A DNA stretch of 64,000 bases from Silene conica (Eukaryota; Streptophyta; Magnoliopsida; Caryophyllales; Caryophyllaceae), in NCBI GenBank assembly GCA_029255685.2, contig CM055312.2:85229010-85293009 (forward strand), read 5' to 3'. Shown in pieces: positions 51,640-62,157 of this stretch. Below the pieces are notes generated by a model. The model had not been told where the DNA came from. It was given only the letters and a program-made list of their open reading frames with translations, and did no database searches. How positions within the stretch are numbered: the stretch's first letter is position 1; every line of letters starts with the position of its first letter. The position numbers and the translations under genes were made by a program.

Positions 51640-53149
51640 CTACTCACATTTATTTTCCTTTACACTCACCTTTTCATGGGCTTCCGACGCCTCCATGACC
51701 ACACTTTCACAATCTTCTATATTACTTTCAGGTCAGATAGAATAATGATAGTTACTCATATTACTTACGTGAGATAAGTCTCAACTACACATTATTGTGA
51801 GACCTCTCACATGAGAATTTGTGATAATCTAACTAATTAACTGGATTTATAAATGACTGACCCAAACAGCTTCATATTGATTTGGACTAATTTTATATCG
51901 TCATTGATTTTCGTATACATAGTTTGTTTTTTTTTTTTCACATACCACTTGAGGCGTTTGGTTCAAATAGTGGTATGAGTTTGGAATCAAGAATCAGAAA
52001 TCAGGAATCATTCTAGAGTGGTATGGAGTTGGAACTTGATTACTGATACCATGTGTTTGGTTCAATATTGGAATCAATTTCATTCTTATACCTCTTATTT
52101 GGATTAAAATATGTTAGAATTAAGAATTAAATTAAATGTTTTAATTATCTTATTAAACAATTATTATATGTCATCTAAACTAAAAACAAAACATAAACTT
52201 TACAAATGTATATAAATATTTGTAAAAAAATTTCACTAAAAGTAAGATTTGGATTTTTAAACTCCAAAAACAAAACGAATACCAAAGTAAATGACAATTT
52301 ATTATGAAACATTGTTCAAATTATTATTCGATAATTGCATAAGCGAGTCTATAAACCGAATATAAACTATTTAGGTATTACAATTTAACATGTCATGTAC
52401 TACTTCATTCTTCCATTCTTCATTAAGACTTTCGATTAGAGCTTTCTTAGATATTATGTTCTTTTCTAGGTTGTGAACTATAGTTAGTGAATAGTGAGGC
52501 GTCTTTATATCCCCCTAGAAAAGAGGTTTCTATTCTAGAAGAATAATTTCAGTGATATAGTGATGGCAGAGTGCCAAGATCATACATTAATTAGTCAATA
52601 AGTCTTACTGATATCCGTCATAAGTTGAAAACAGGTCAAGTAATATTCAAGTTATTAGATAAGAGAAAAGCAAATTGCCCAGAAAGTAGCATTAATATGC
52701 CTTATCTAAGATTACGAATACGTAGTAAGTACAACCACAAAGGAGATTTATTAGGATCAAACTTGTTTACTTGAAATAAGGTACATACTTTTATTATGAA
52801 CAAGATTTTTATTACAAGAGTAATTGATTTTTTATGGAGGAAATATTCTAAGACTAACTTAGCTTGGTTTGTAAGGCACCAAGCTTGTCTATTTATACTA
52901 CTTCAAGTGGATACATGATAAACATGCATTATCCACGTTGTAGTTTTTGGTGTGCCACTTATCTTTGCCTACATCTAGTTACTCCAAGCTTACACCTATT
53001 ACTACTATTTACACGTTGCATACTACTCTTGTTGTTGCTTACACATGGTCTGCTTACCCATTATTTATCTTACTTGATTAGGACAAACTATTTATTATTT
53101 ATCTTACATATCTTGATGTGTTTGTCTTTATTCCCCCGTCTTCAAAAGA
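51640..53149. other. Intergenic with dispersed-repeat fragments
   Basis: Contains a GAGAC/GTCTC fragment near 51765-51825. A segment with repeated 'gtttggttcaa' and 'tggtatga' words lies at 51955-52080, and a GACGGATAT-type fragment near 52608-52680. No supported gene. Confidence 0.4.
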
Positions 53150-54088
53150 GAGCGATGATCACATGGACATGTTACTACTCTTGACGTTGTCGAGAAATGT
53201 GTTAGTGCTATTCCTGACGCTGTGGCAGAATGTGCTGATCTCGGTGGTAATCACGATTTAGATTATAGTCACTACGCCTGAGATGATGGACTGCGTGACT
53301 GATAACTATTGCCCTTCTTTGCCATTTGAAGCTAAAGGTAATAACAAAGGTAATATTGCTACCCATTTTTCTATTTCTTCTACTTCAGAACATTGCCGGT
53401 TTGTTTTTACAAACAAAAAGCACTCCCACAAAAGGCTACAACTTTCGGCTCAAGCCTATAACAATTTGATGCTTGGAAAGAATCTAGAATTTTTTCACCC
53501 ATTATCTGGGGCAGTCTTGAGGATTCGCCCCCTCACTCATAAAATTTTTATACAGTCAGGAACTCTCCATGATGATATGTCATGGGAAGCAGTAGTTTCC
53601 ACTTCAGTTCCTTTAGAGGGACTAAGCCAGTCTAACAAGGATCCAGTTGTTCCAGTCGAGGTTTGTCAACTGAAATCTGACTTTGGTTATGCGGAAAAAG
53701 AGTTGGTTGAAAAGGAATGTTTTGTCCAAACTGATAAGAAGAAATGTCTTACTTCGAACAATTCTTATGCTAGTAAGATCTCTATCGTCCATTTTAAATT
53801 TGAAGCAGTTATGAAGCATTCTGCCGAGCTTGTCTACCGTAAAGTCAACCGTTCTGGTGCTCGTGGTCACGTGGATCAAACCAATATTAATAACAAGAAA
53901 AGATCTTCAGTTTCTGTTACCCGTTTATCTACTTTTCTTACAGGTACACCAAGACTTCTACTGTCATAAAGAAGGCCAAAAGGTGCGAAGATTATCCGAT
54001 TCAGTTCGATGATTACTCCCCACCATTCAAAAAATGTCGTCGCACGGATTCTCATTGGTCTACTTCGATGTTTAGTTTATCTAATTGA
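53150..54088 (+). pseudogene. Unrecognised Lys/Ser-rich protein family, broken copy B
   Basis: The main frame is 53283-53969 (228 codons), with SHKRLQLSAQAYNNLMLGK near its start. It aligns with copy A (H-x-R-L-x-[IL]-S-x-Q-x-Y-x-x-L-x-x-G). A protein-like frame upstream (DVVEKCVSAIPDAVAECAD, about 53180-53275) and one downstream (CEDYPIQFDDYSPPFKKCRR, to a stop at 54088) indicate frameshifts near 53280 and 53945. Opposite strand to copy A. Function unknown. Confidence 0.5.
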
Positions 54089-54526
54089 ATGTCGAATAGT
54101 TTAAAGTTTTTCCTTACCAACTCATTTAAAAATGAGTAATATAAAACAACTTGGTATATCAACTTTCTTTTATTTATATCGGTTTACTCTTGTCGAAAAA
54201 AATATAGATTATATGATATGCGCCATATGATTGGGTTTACTTCCGTCAATGCCTTTACAATTAATATTGATTTGGACTAATTTCCTATGGCATGATTTGG
54301 GCCATCAGATAATTGGGTTTACTGATTCGTCAATGCCCTAACAATTCCATATTGATTTTGACTAATTCCTAATTCATAGAATTATTTGGGCCATCAGATG
54401 ATTTGGTTTACTTATTCATCAATGCTGATGTATTTATATAACAATTTTTGTAAAGAACCGTGTTAAATCGTAGAAGTGATCTAAAAAAGACCAACTAAAA
54501 ACATTGAGATATTAAGTTTTTATTTT
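54089..54526. other. Intergenic with short imperfect repeats
   Basis: A roughly 65-bp unit (attgatttggactaatt ... gggccatcagat ... gggtttacttattcgtcaatgc) is repeated two to three times between about 54225 and 54425. No gene. Confidence 0.5.
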
Positions 54527-54531
54527 ATTTT

Positions 54532-55976
54532 TATTAAGATATTGGGCCTATAGCCCATCTATCATTAGGTTATTGGGTTTTAGTATATGACGATGTATTA
54601 TAAATACACCGTCACATATAGCCGCCACCAAACTCAATAATACAATTTGATATGTTATTCGCTTTCTATATTCTTAACATGGTAACTATGGTGCCCTCCG
54701 ACTGATTTTAGGATAATATCTATTTTATTTTTTTAACCAAAAAAAAGTTTTCTTTCCTCTTTATCCATTCAATGACAGCAATAAGAAATCTTCTTTCTTT
54801 AATCAAGGTTTTACACACTTGAAAAAAAACTGGCGAGTTACGCACTGAAAAAATTTTGGCGAGTTACGCACCAAAATTTGTCTTGCGAGTCCTATACGCA
54901 CCAAAAATTGTCTGATGAGTCCTATACGCCCCCTTACCAACCAACTTGTGAAAAGGAAGAAAATTGATGATAAATCTTCTTGAAGAAAGATCAAGATGAG
55001 GAGATGAAGATTTTTTTTATTGATTATGTTTATCTTGTATTTCTCCAATCGTAAAGTTCGTACTACATACAACCTTTACGGTTGCGGGTCCGGTATTAAG
55101 ATATTGGGCCTATAGCCCATCTATCATTAGGTTCTAGGGTTTTAGTATGTGACAATACCATGTTAATAATATAGAAGGGGAATAGCATATCAAATTGTAT
55201 TATTAAGTTCGGTGGTTGTTTACATTATATGTGACGATGTATTTATAATACATTGTCACATACTAAAACCCTAGGACCTAACGATAGATGGGCTATAGGC
55301 CCAATATCTTAATACCCTCCCGCAACCGTAAAGGCAGTACGTAATACGAGCAGTACGTAATACGAACTTTACGATTGGAGAAATACAAGAAAAACATAAT
55401 CAATAAATTTTTTTTTTCATCTCCTCATCTTGATTTTCCTTCAGGAACATTTATCATCAATTTTCTTCTTTTTCAGAGTTGGTTGGTAATGGTGCGTATA
55501 GGACTCGCCAGACAATTTTTGGTGCGTATAGGACTCGCCGGACAAATTTTGGAGCGTAACTCGCCAGTTTTTTTCAAGTGCGTAGCTCGCCAATTTTTTT
55601 CAAGTGCGTAACTCGCCAGTTTTTTTTAAGTGCGTATTTTTTCAGCGTCGCCAATTTTTTTAAAATAAAACTTGATTAAAGAAAGAAGATTTCTTAGATC
55701 TTGAATAGATAAGGAGGAAAGGAAACTTTTTTTTTGGGTTAAAAAAATAAAATAAATATTATCCTAAAATCCAACCGGAGGACACCATAGTTAATTAGCC
55801 CCTCCGGCAGGGCAGCGGAATGTCGTTTTTTTTTTCATACCATGATAAAAATATAGAAGGGGAATAGCATATCAAATTGTATTATTGAGTTTGGTGCTTG
55901 CTTACATTGATATGTGACGAGATACTAAAACCCTAGAACCTAATGATAGATGGGCTATAGGCCCAATATCTTAATA
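54532..55976. mobile_element. Palindromic (head-to-head) small LTR-element insertion
   Basis: LTR-like units occur in both orientations: + at 54532-54679 (TATTAAGATATTGGGCC ... TTCTTAACA, then TGGTAAC), truncated + at 55094-55156, - at 55161-55314, and - at 55843-55976. Between the LTRs, inverted copies of one internal region repeat 'gcgagttacgcac' and 'gagtcctatacgc' words. Both outer ends are LTR 5' starts (TATTAAG), flanked by ATTTT (54527-54531 and 55977-55981). There is no coding capacity. The LTR length resembles that of the intact copia element nearby. Confidence 0.7.
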
Positions 55977-55981
55977 ATTTT

Positions 55982-56511
55982 GATAACTTTATACTTTATA
56001 ACAAATACTAACATATTTAGATTCAGTAAGTCTCTCTTGTGACGGATATATCCGTTGCAAGATTGTAACGGGTCAAGTTCTACCACTTGTGTATATAAGA
56101 CAAATATTGAAAATCTCAAATGCTTTGTCTTTTCCTACCCAGGTGGGTAATATTTGACCCGTCGTAAGTTTGACACGGATATGTCCGTTACAAATGAGAA
56201 TTTGTGATTTAGATTTGTTAGTTATTAATTTAATATATTAGGTTATTAAAATGAATTTATTATTTTATATTTTTGTTAGGTAATCTTGTTGGCCTTACCC
56301 TATTATATTAGTCTTACCTAAATATAGGTTTTATAAAACAATTTGTGTATATATAATCACAAATTGTTGAGTTGCCGTTGATGAGGGCGTGAATCGGAGT
56401 TTTGGTAGAGCGTGCCAATTATACGGACAATTGACTACAGCAGTTTTCAGTTCTTATTTGGGTTTTATACGATCTCCGGTTACTCTCTTCTATTTATATA
56501 TTATAAGAGGT
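55982..56511. other. Intergenic, left flank of the intact copia element
   Basis: Contains a MITE-like inverted repeat (56029-56212) and otherwise AT-rich DNA. GAGGT at 56507-56511 is the left copia target duplication. Confidence 0.5.
56029..56212. repeat. GACGGATAT-type MITE-like inverted repeat
   Basis: Left 'ctctcttgtgacggatatat' and right 'acggatatgtccgttacaaa' are inverted relative to each other, and inner 'aacgggtcaag' pairs with 'tttgacccgtcg'. It is the most complete member of a family with fragments at 39410, 50170 and 52610. Confidence 0.6.
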
Positions 56512-56658
56512 TAATAGAATAGTAGTCGTAAGCCCAATGTCTTCTGTATTGGTATTGGGCTTTGTGTGCTATTATAAGCTACTAAAACCTAATCCATGTA
56601 CTATATAATAATGCTATGAGGAATGAAATGAATGAGGTTGATACTAATCTTATTATCA
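56512..56658 (+). mobile_element. 5' LTR of intact Ty1-copia element (147 bp)
   Basis: TAATAGAATAGTAGTCG ... CTTATTATCA, preceded by target duplication GAGGT and directly followed by primer site TGGTATCAG (56659). By eye it is identical to the 3' LTR. It begins TA rather than TG. Confidence 0.9.
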
Positions 56659-56722
56659 TGGTATCAGTGAATACAAACAAAACCACAAAAATACAATATT
56701 AAACTATCATACCCTAGCCGTC

Positions 56723-59700
56723 ATGACAAACGGTGACGGCTCCGGAACGAAGATCGACTCTTCTTCCCCGTATTACCTTGGCCCTCAAGATAAGCCCGGT
56801 GATATCATTACTCCGGTGCGTCTCACGTTGGACAACTTTGATGAGTGGGCACATGATGTTCGCGTTGCTCTTAAATCCCGTCGTAAGTATGCATTCGTAA
56901 ATGGCGTGATCTCTGAACCCGCAGCCCCATGTACCATGGATGATTGGGAGACCATCCATTCCATGCTTGTGTCTTGGCTAAAAAATACTATCACTCCCGA
57001 GGTACGTTCTATGTTACCGAAATATGAAAACGCTAAAAGTTTATGGGATGACTTACATGAGAGATTTAGCGTAAAAGATGGTTCCCGAATACAACAAATT
57101 AAAGCCGGATTACAAGACTGCCGCCAAACCGAAACTATGTCAGTTGCAATTTATTACGGAAAATTATGTCAATTGTGGGATGACCTAGATAAACATGAAC
57201 CGATTATCGAATGCAAATGTTGTAATAATTGTACTAGCGGCAAACTGTACTCTGACCGTCGCGAGTCTGATCATCTCCATCAATTTTTGCTTGGTTTACT
57301 CCCCTCCCTGTATGCTTCCCTTCGGTCGGTTATACTTGCACAAACACCACTACCGTCTGTTGCGCGGGCATTCCACATGGTTAGTCAAGAGGAACGGGTC
57401 CGCGGGATTGATCGTACACAGGCCCCTGCTCCTGAAATCGCAACTTTTAACACCCGTGTGCAGAACCGTGCCTCTAATAAACCAGGTTCGCAATTAACCC
57501 GTACCGAGCGACAACAATTATTGTGTAACCATTGTAATCGCAGGGGACATGACCGAAGCATGTGCTTCGATCTTTTGGATGAAATACCCGACTGGTGGTA
57601 CGAATTAAAGGGGCTGAAACGAGGAACTGCTGCTGGCCGTGGGTCCTCTGTTCGCGGTCGTGGCGGAGCTCGATCTTCACGGTCACGGGATGAAGGGAGC
57701 AGCAATCAGGGAGATGGGTTGAAGACTGAACCTGGTCACGCTGGTCACACACCCTCTGTGAATGCCGTAGAAGTTAATAATAATGCGGCGTCGGCGTCGA
57801 TGGTTACAGTTTGTGGCACTCCTACTCACGTACAGTCCGGTAAGTGGCTCGTCGATACCGGGTGTTCACATCATGTCACTGGAAACTATGCTCTATTACG
57901 TGATATTCGAAATATACCGAGACGTGTGGTAGGTTTGCCTGATGGGTCGCATATTTATGCCTCTCAAGTGGGGCGTGTTGATATTACTCCGTCTATCTCG
58001 CTTAATCCTGTTCTATTTGTACCAAAATTGCACTGTAATCTGATTTCTGCATCCCAATTAAGTGATGCTCTCAACTGTGAATTCATTACTAATGCCATCT
58101 CATGTACTATACAGGACCGGGATACGAGGGAGACGATTGGCACGGGTGAAAGACTAGATGGACTATACTACTTATGTCAAGAACCAATGGCAACCGTGAG
58201 CAAAATTTCTGCTGAAATTTCGTTTGAATTATGGCACAATAGATTGGGTCATCCCTCCGAGCAAGTTGTTAAAATGCTCCCTTTTCTTCGTACTAATAAA
58301 CATTCTCTTTCAAAACCATGTGAGGTTTGTCATCGTGCTAAGCATATACGTAGTAGTTTTTCTTTAAGTACCAATAACAGCACATCTGCCTTTGAATTAA
58401 TACATTGTGATTTATGGGGACCATATGAGGTAGCTTCATCATCCGGGGCTCGGTATTTTTTGACATTGGTAGACGATTATTCACGTGGTGTGTGGATTTA
58501 TCTTCTTAACACAAAAACCGAAGTCCATCAAAAATTTTTGCTTTTCGTTGCTATGATTAAACGTCAATTTTCTGCTGAAATTAAAATTGTGAGGAGCGAT
58601 AATGGAACGGAATTTCACACCCTTAAACCGTATTTTGCCACTCACGGGATATTATTTCAATCATCATGTGTTGGTACTCCTCAACAGAACGGGCGTGTTG
58701 AGCGCAAGCACCAACATATATTAAATATTGCTCGCGCTTTACGATTTCAAGCCGGGCTCCCTATTAAATTTTGGGGTGAATGTGCCTTAGCCGCTGCATA
58801 TTTAATCAATCGTACCCCATCCCGTGTACTCAATGAGTTAACACCTTATGAGATGCTATTCCAGAGGCGTCCTAATTTTGACCACTTACGGGTTTTCGGG
58901 TCACTTTGTTTTGCTCATAACCAACGTTCCAAAGGGGATAAATTTGCCAGTCGAAGCCGTAAGTGCGTTTTTCTGGGATACCCCTCGGGACAAAAAGGGT
59001 GGTATTTATATGATCTTGACAGACAAGAATTTTTTGTCTCACGGGATGTGAAATTTTATGAAACACAATTTCCATTTACTGATGTCGTTCCCACTCCCGT
59101 ATCATCTCCTTCTCACATTTCAAATGATTATGTCATTGATTGGGAATCTCCTGACCTTAGAACACCCGCCACTACTTCCCCGAACACCCCAGTTTCTAGT
59201 GATACCGAGAGGGAGGAAGGGTCACCTACTCGTCATACATCTGCTAGCTCACCACATTCTAGTGACTCTAGTGAATCTGAGCAAGAGTCGGAGACTCCTC
59301 CGGCCTTGGGCCGTGGGCACCGTGTTAAGTTTCCATCCACCACCCTTCGCGATTATGAGGTTGACCTTTCAGGAGAAAGTAGTAGTCCATCTAGCGCTTC
59401 CAACCTTCGTGTCTCAGCGTCACCCTCAGGTAAGCCATATCCCTTGGCTAATTATTTAACATGTAATAAATTTTCGTTGCCCCATCGTTCATACTTGGCA
59501 GCTCTGACAACTCACACGGAGCCGAAAAATTTCAAAGAGGCTGTGGAAATAGAAGGCTGGCGCACTGCTATGCAGGCTGAAATGCGCGCTCTTGTTGACA
59601 ATGAGACATGGACAATGGTGCCGTTACCTCCGGGAAAGAAAGCTCTCGGAAGTAAATGGTTGTACAAAATAAAATATAAGTCTGATTCTACTATTGAACG

Positions 59701-61054
59701 CCTGAAGGCTCGCTTGGTTGTATTCGGAAATCATCAGACAGAGGGTGTGGACTATGATGAAACATTTGCTCCAGTCGCGAAAATGACCACGGTCCGTACT
59801 TTTCTATCCGTGGCTGCAGCAAAGAACTGGCATCTCCACCAGATGGATGTTCATAATGCTTTTCTTCACGGTGATTTGGAAGAAGAGGTCTATATGCGCC
59901 TGCCCCCGGGTTTTCAGTCCCCGGTTCCCGGTCATGTGTGTCGCTTAAAGAAATCCTTGTACGGGCTCAAGCAAGCACCAAGGTGTTGGTTCGCCAAACT
60001 AGGTCTTGCTCTCAAACGGTACGGGTTCTCTCAAAGCTATTCTGATTATTCCTTATTTACGTATGTCAAGAACGGCGTCCGCATGAATGTGTTGGTATAT
60101 GTGGACGATCTGGTTGTTTCCGGGAACGACTTGTCTTCTCTTATCACTTTCAAGGAATATTTGCATACTTGTTTTCACATGAAGGATTTAGGCGACTTAA
60201 AATATTTTCTTGGTCTCGAGGTAGCCCGTAATTCGGAGGGGATTTTTCTATGTCAGCGCAAATACACTCTCGACATTATTTCGGAAGTTGGTCTTCTCGG
60301 CTGTAAACCTGCTCCTACACCCATTGAGCAACATCACCAACTTGGCCGAAATGAGAGCTCCCTCCTGGTCAATCCTGAACAATATCGACGGCTTGTTGGT
60401 CGCTTGGTCTACCTCGCTGTTACCCGTCCGGACCTCTCTTATTCAGTACATATTTTATCTCAATTCATGAGTGCTCCCCGCCAGGCTCACTGGCATGCCG
60501 CTCTCCGCACGGTTCGCTACCTAAAAGGGACCCCCGGACAAGGTATTCTTCTAGCCTCCCAGTCGGACTTGCTTCTTTCCGGTTGGTGTGACTCCGACTG
60601 GGCTTCATGTCCTGTCTCCCGTCGATCTCTAACTGGATGGGTGGTATTTCTGGGTTCCTCACCTGTCTCATGGAAGACTAAAAAACAACCCACTGTGTCC
60701 CTCTCGTCTGCTGAAGCTGAATATCGCTCTCTTCGGGCTGTCACATGCGAGCTTAAATGGCTCAAGGCTCTGTTGACCGACCTTGGCGTCTCCCATGCTT
60801 CTCCTATTTCGGTTTCTAGCGACAGCAAATCCGCTCTCCATATTGCTCAAAACCCCGTCTTTCATGAGCGTACGAAACACATTGAGATCGACTGTCACTA
60901 TGTGCGCGATGCTATTCAAGCTGGTCTTATTGCTCCATCCCATGTCTCAACTCACGTTCAATTGGCCGACGTTCTTACCAAGGCTCTTGGCGTGACACAA
61001 TTTGTGTCTTTAGTTAGCAAGTTGGGCATTTTGAATCCCTATGCTCCACCTTGA
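56723..61054 (+). CDS. Ty1-copia gag-pol polyprotein, intact
   Basis: One open frame of 1443 codons, starting at the first ATG after the primer site. Order: gag (residues 1 to about 265) with a CCHC knuckle CNHCNRRGHDRSMC (from Cys268); protease WLVDTGCSHHVTG (Asp378). Integrase follows with the HNRLGHP ... CEVCHRAK zinc site and D563, D626 and E660 (CDLWGP, RSDNGTEF, NGRVERKH). Reverse transcriptase has WLYKIKYKSD, HQMDVHNAFLHGDL and the catalytic YVDD (1126-1129). RNase H has WCDSDWA (Asp1290) and SSAEAEYRSL. All catalytic residues are visible. The polyprotein is processed by its own protease and copies its RNA for integration (family knowledge). Gag and pol share one frame, with no shift or stop. 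Its higher GC than the flanks also fits recent arrival. Confidence 0.95.
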   Translation: MTNGDGSGTKIDSSSPYYLGPQDKPGDIITPVRLTLDNFDEWAHDVRVALKSRRKYAFVNGVISEPAAPCTMDDWETIHSMLVSWLKNTITPEVRSMLPKYENAKSLWDDLHERFSVKDGSRIQQIKAGLQDCRQTETMSVAIYYGKLCQLWDDLDKHEPIIECKCCNNCTSGKLYSDRRESDHLHQFLLGLLPSLYASLRSVILAQTPLPSVARAFHMVSQEERVRGIDRTQAPAPEIATFNTRVQNRASNKPGSQLTRTERQQLLCNHCNRRGHDRSMCFDLLDEIPDWWYELKGLKRGTAAGRGSSVRGRGGARSSRSRDEGSSNQGDGLKTEPGHAGHTPSVNAVEVNNNAASASMVTVCGTPTHVQSGKWLVDTGCSHHVTGNYALLRDIRNIPRRVVGLPDGSHIYASQVGRVDITPSISLNPVLFVPKLHCNLISASQLSDALNCEFITNAISCTIQDRDTRETIGTGERLDGLYYLCQEPMATVSKISAEISFELWHNRLGHPSEQVVKMLPFLRTNKHSLSKPCEVCHRAKHIRSSFSLSTNNSTSAFELIHCDLWGPYEVASSSGARYFLTLVDDYSRGVWIYLLNTKTEVHQKFLLFVAMIKRQFSAEIKIVRSDNGTEFHTLKPYFATHGILFQSSCVGTPQQNGRVERKHQHILNIARALRFQAGLPIKFWGECALAAAYLINRTPSRVLNELTPYEMLFQRRPNFDHLRVFGSLCFAHNQRSKGDKFASRSRKCVFLGYPSGQKGWYLYDLDRQEFFVSRDVKFYETQFPFTDVVPTPVSSPSHISNDYVIDWESPDLRTPATTSPNTPVSSDTEREEGSPTRHTSASSPHSSDSSESEQESETPPALGRGHRVKFPSTTLRDYEVDLSGESSSPSSASNLRVSASPSGKPYPLANYLTCNKFSLPHRSYLAALTTHTEPKNFKEAVEIEGWRTAMQAEMRALVDNETWTMVPLPPGKKALGSKWLYKIKYKSDSTIERLKARLVVFGNHQTEGVDYDETFAPVAKMTTVRTFLSVAAAKNWHLHQMDVHNAFLHGDLEEEVYMRLPPGFQSPVPGHVCRLKKSLYGLKQAPRCWFAKLGLALKRYGFSQSYSDYSLFTYVKNGVRMNVLVYVDDLVVSGNDLSSLITFKEYLHTCFHMKDLGDLKYFLGLEVARNSEGIFLCQRKYTLDIISEVGLLGCKPAPTPIEQHHQLGRNESSLLVNPEQYRRLVGRLVYLAVTRPDLSYSVHILSQFMSAPRQAHWHAALRTVRYLKGTPGQGILLASQSDLLLSGWCDSDWASCPVSRRSLTGWVVFLGSSPVSWKTKKQPTVSLSSAEAEYRSLRAVTCELKWLKALLTDLGVSHASPISVSSDSKSALHIAQNPVFHERTKHIEIDCHYVRDAIQAGLIAPSHVSTHVQLADVLTKALGVTQFVSLVSKLGILNPYAPP

Positions 61055-61061
61055 GGGGGGG

Positions 61062-61208
61062 TAATAGAATAGTAGTCGTAAGCCCAATGTCTTCTGTATT
61101 GGTATTGGGCTTTGTGTGCTATTATAAGCTACTAAAACCTAATCCATGTACTATATAATAATGCTATGAGGAATGAAATGAATGAGGTTGATACTAATCT
61201 TATTATCA
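61062..61208 (+). mobile_element. 3' LTR of intact Ty1-copia element
   Basis: 147 bp following the polypurine tract; reads the same as the 5' LTR. Followed by GAGGT (61209-61213). Confidence 0.9.
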
Positions 61209-61401
61209 GAGGTCCTGTAAAAGAGTTGATGATTTAGCTAAAAATAGTTTAAAACATTCCCTTTCATAACAAATGGTTAAAACAACTCCTGCAGATTTAC
61301 GTCTTTAAACACTAGTATAATTCATTTTCGATACACAAATCAAAAGTTAAAAGTGATCAAAATGTTTACAGAGTATGTAGTGATACACCAATACATTTTT
61401 C

Positions 61402-61606
61402 TTTTTTTTGGTAACGAGGGGTTTAATCACCCGGGTTCATGCATTCCCACACCACCATATGGACCATGTAAGCCACCTCTTCGGGAGCTACAGTGGCCAA
61501 GTGGTCATCGCCCCAACTGGTAATTGAACCTGAGACCTCTCAACTCCTGCATTTCTGCAAGCTTTAAGGTTTAACTCAGTTACCACTGGACTAACACCAC
61601 TTGGTT
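61402..61606 (-). mobile_element. SINE, 205 bp
   Basis: On the minus strand it begins GGTAACCAAGTGGTGTTAGT and contains a box A-like TAGTCCAGTGG and a box B AGGTTCAATTAC. It ends in an A-rich tail (61402-61411). It is flanked by the exact 15-bp duplication ACCAATACATTTTTC (61387-61401 and 61607-61621). It shares its 5' region with the SINE upstream of TEB. Confidence 0.85.
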
Positions 61607-61621
61607 ACCAATACATTTTTC

Positions 61622-62157
61622 ATCATCTAACCAATATGTGGGTGTAATTAAGCCATATTAATTCAGGTGGATTTAGAACCGGGCTTGGAGATTAGAACTT
61701 AAACTCGGAATCGGCTTTAAACTCTCCGAATGTAAAAAAATAAAAGACCGGATTTAGCTTAGATTAGGCTCGAGGTCAACTAACCTCGAAATAAACTCAG
61801 ATTTGATTAACCTTTGATTTTAACTAATTGTAAGTCAAACTTTGACCGAGCTGATTCTGAGAACTCTGGAGCCGATCAATTAGAGCCCTAAATATATGTT
61901 GGAAAATGGGAAACACTTAACATTCATATATAGATACATACATATAGAACTATATTTTTTATAGATAGGTTATACTCCCCTTTTAAGTAATCTCCATAGT
62001 TTTGTGGAAATTCATGGAAAACAAACCTATGAAAATGACTTGGAAAGAGGGAGTATAATATTACGAGCTACACACTACATACAAAACTATAGTTTCTTAT
62101 TGCACACATACACTAAGAAATCATATATAGATGCAGGCTACTTTCCGAAATAGTAGC
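61622..62157. other. Intergenic, BURP3 3' flank
   Basis: AT-rich sequence containing a small Stowaway MITE (61975). No gene. Confidence 0.4.
61975..62053. mobile_element. Small Stowaway-like MITE
   Basis: CTCCCCTTTTAAGTAATCTC pairs imperfectly with the complement of GACTTGGAAAGAGGGAG; flanked by TA; 79 bp. Confidence 0.65.

Larger units (their letters stand above)
56512..61208 (+). mobile_element. Intact, very young Ty1-copia retrotransposon
   Basis: A full element of 4697 bp: 147-bp LTRs, primer site at 56659, a single gag-pol ORF (56723-61054), a polypurine tract TTGAGGGGGGG (61051-61061), a 3' LTR (61062-61208) and a 5-bp target duplication GAGGT (56507-56511 and 61209-61213). Identical LTRs by eye and an unbroken ORF imply recent insertion and possible autonomy. 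Very short LTRs suggest the Ale/Retrofit lineage, but I hold that only loosely. Confidence 0.9.
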
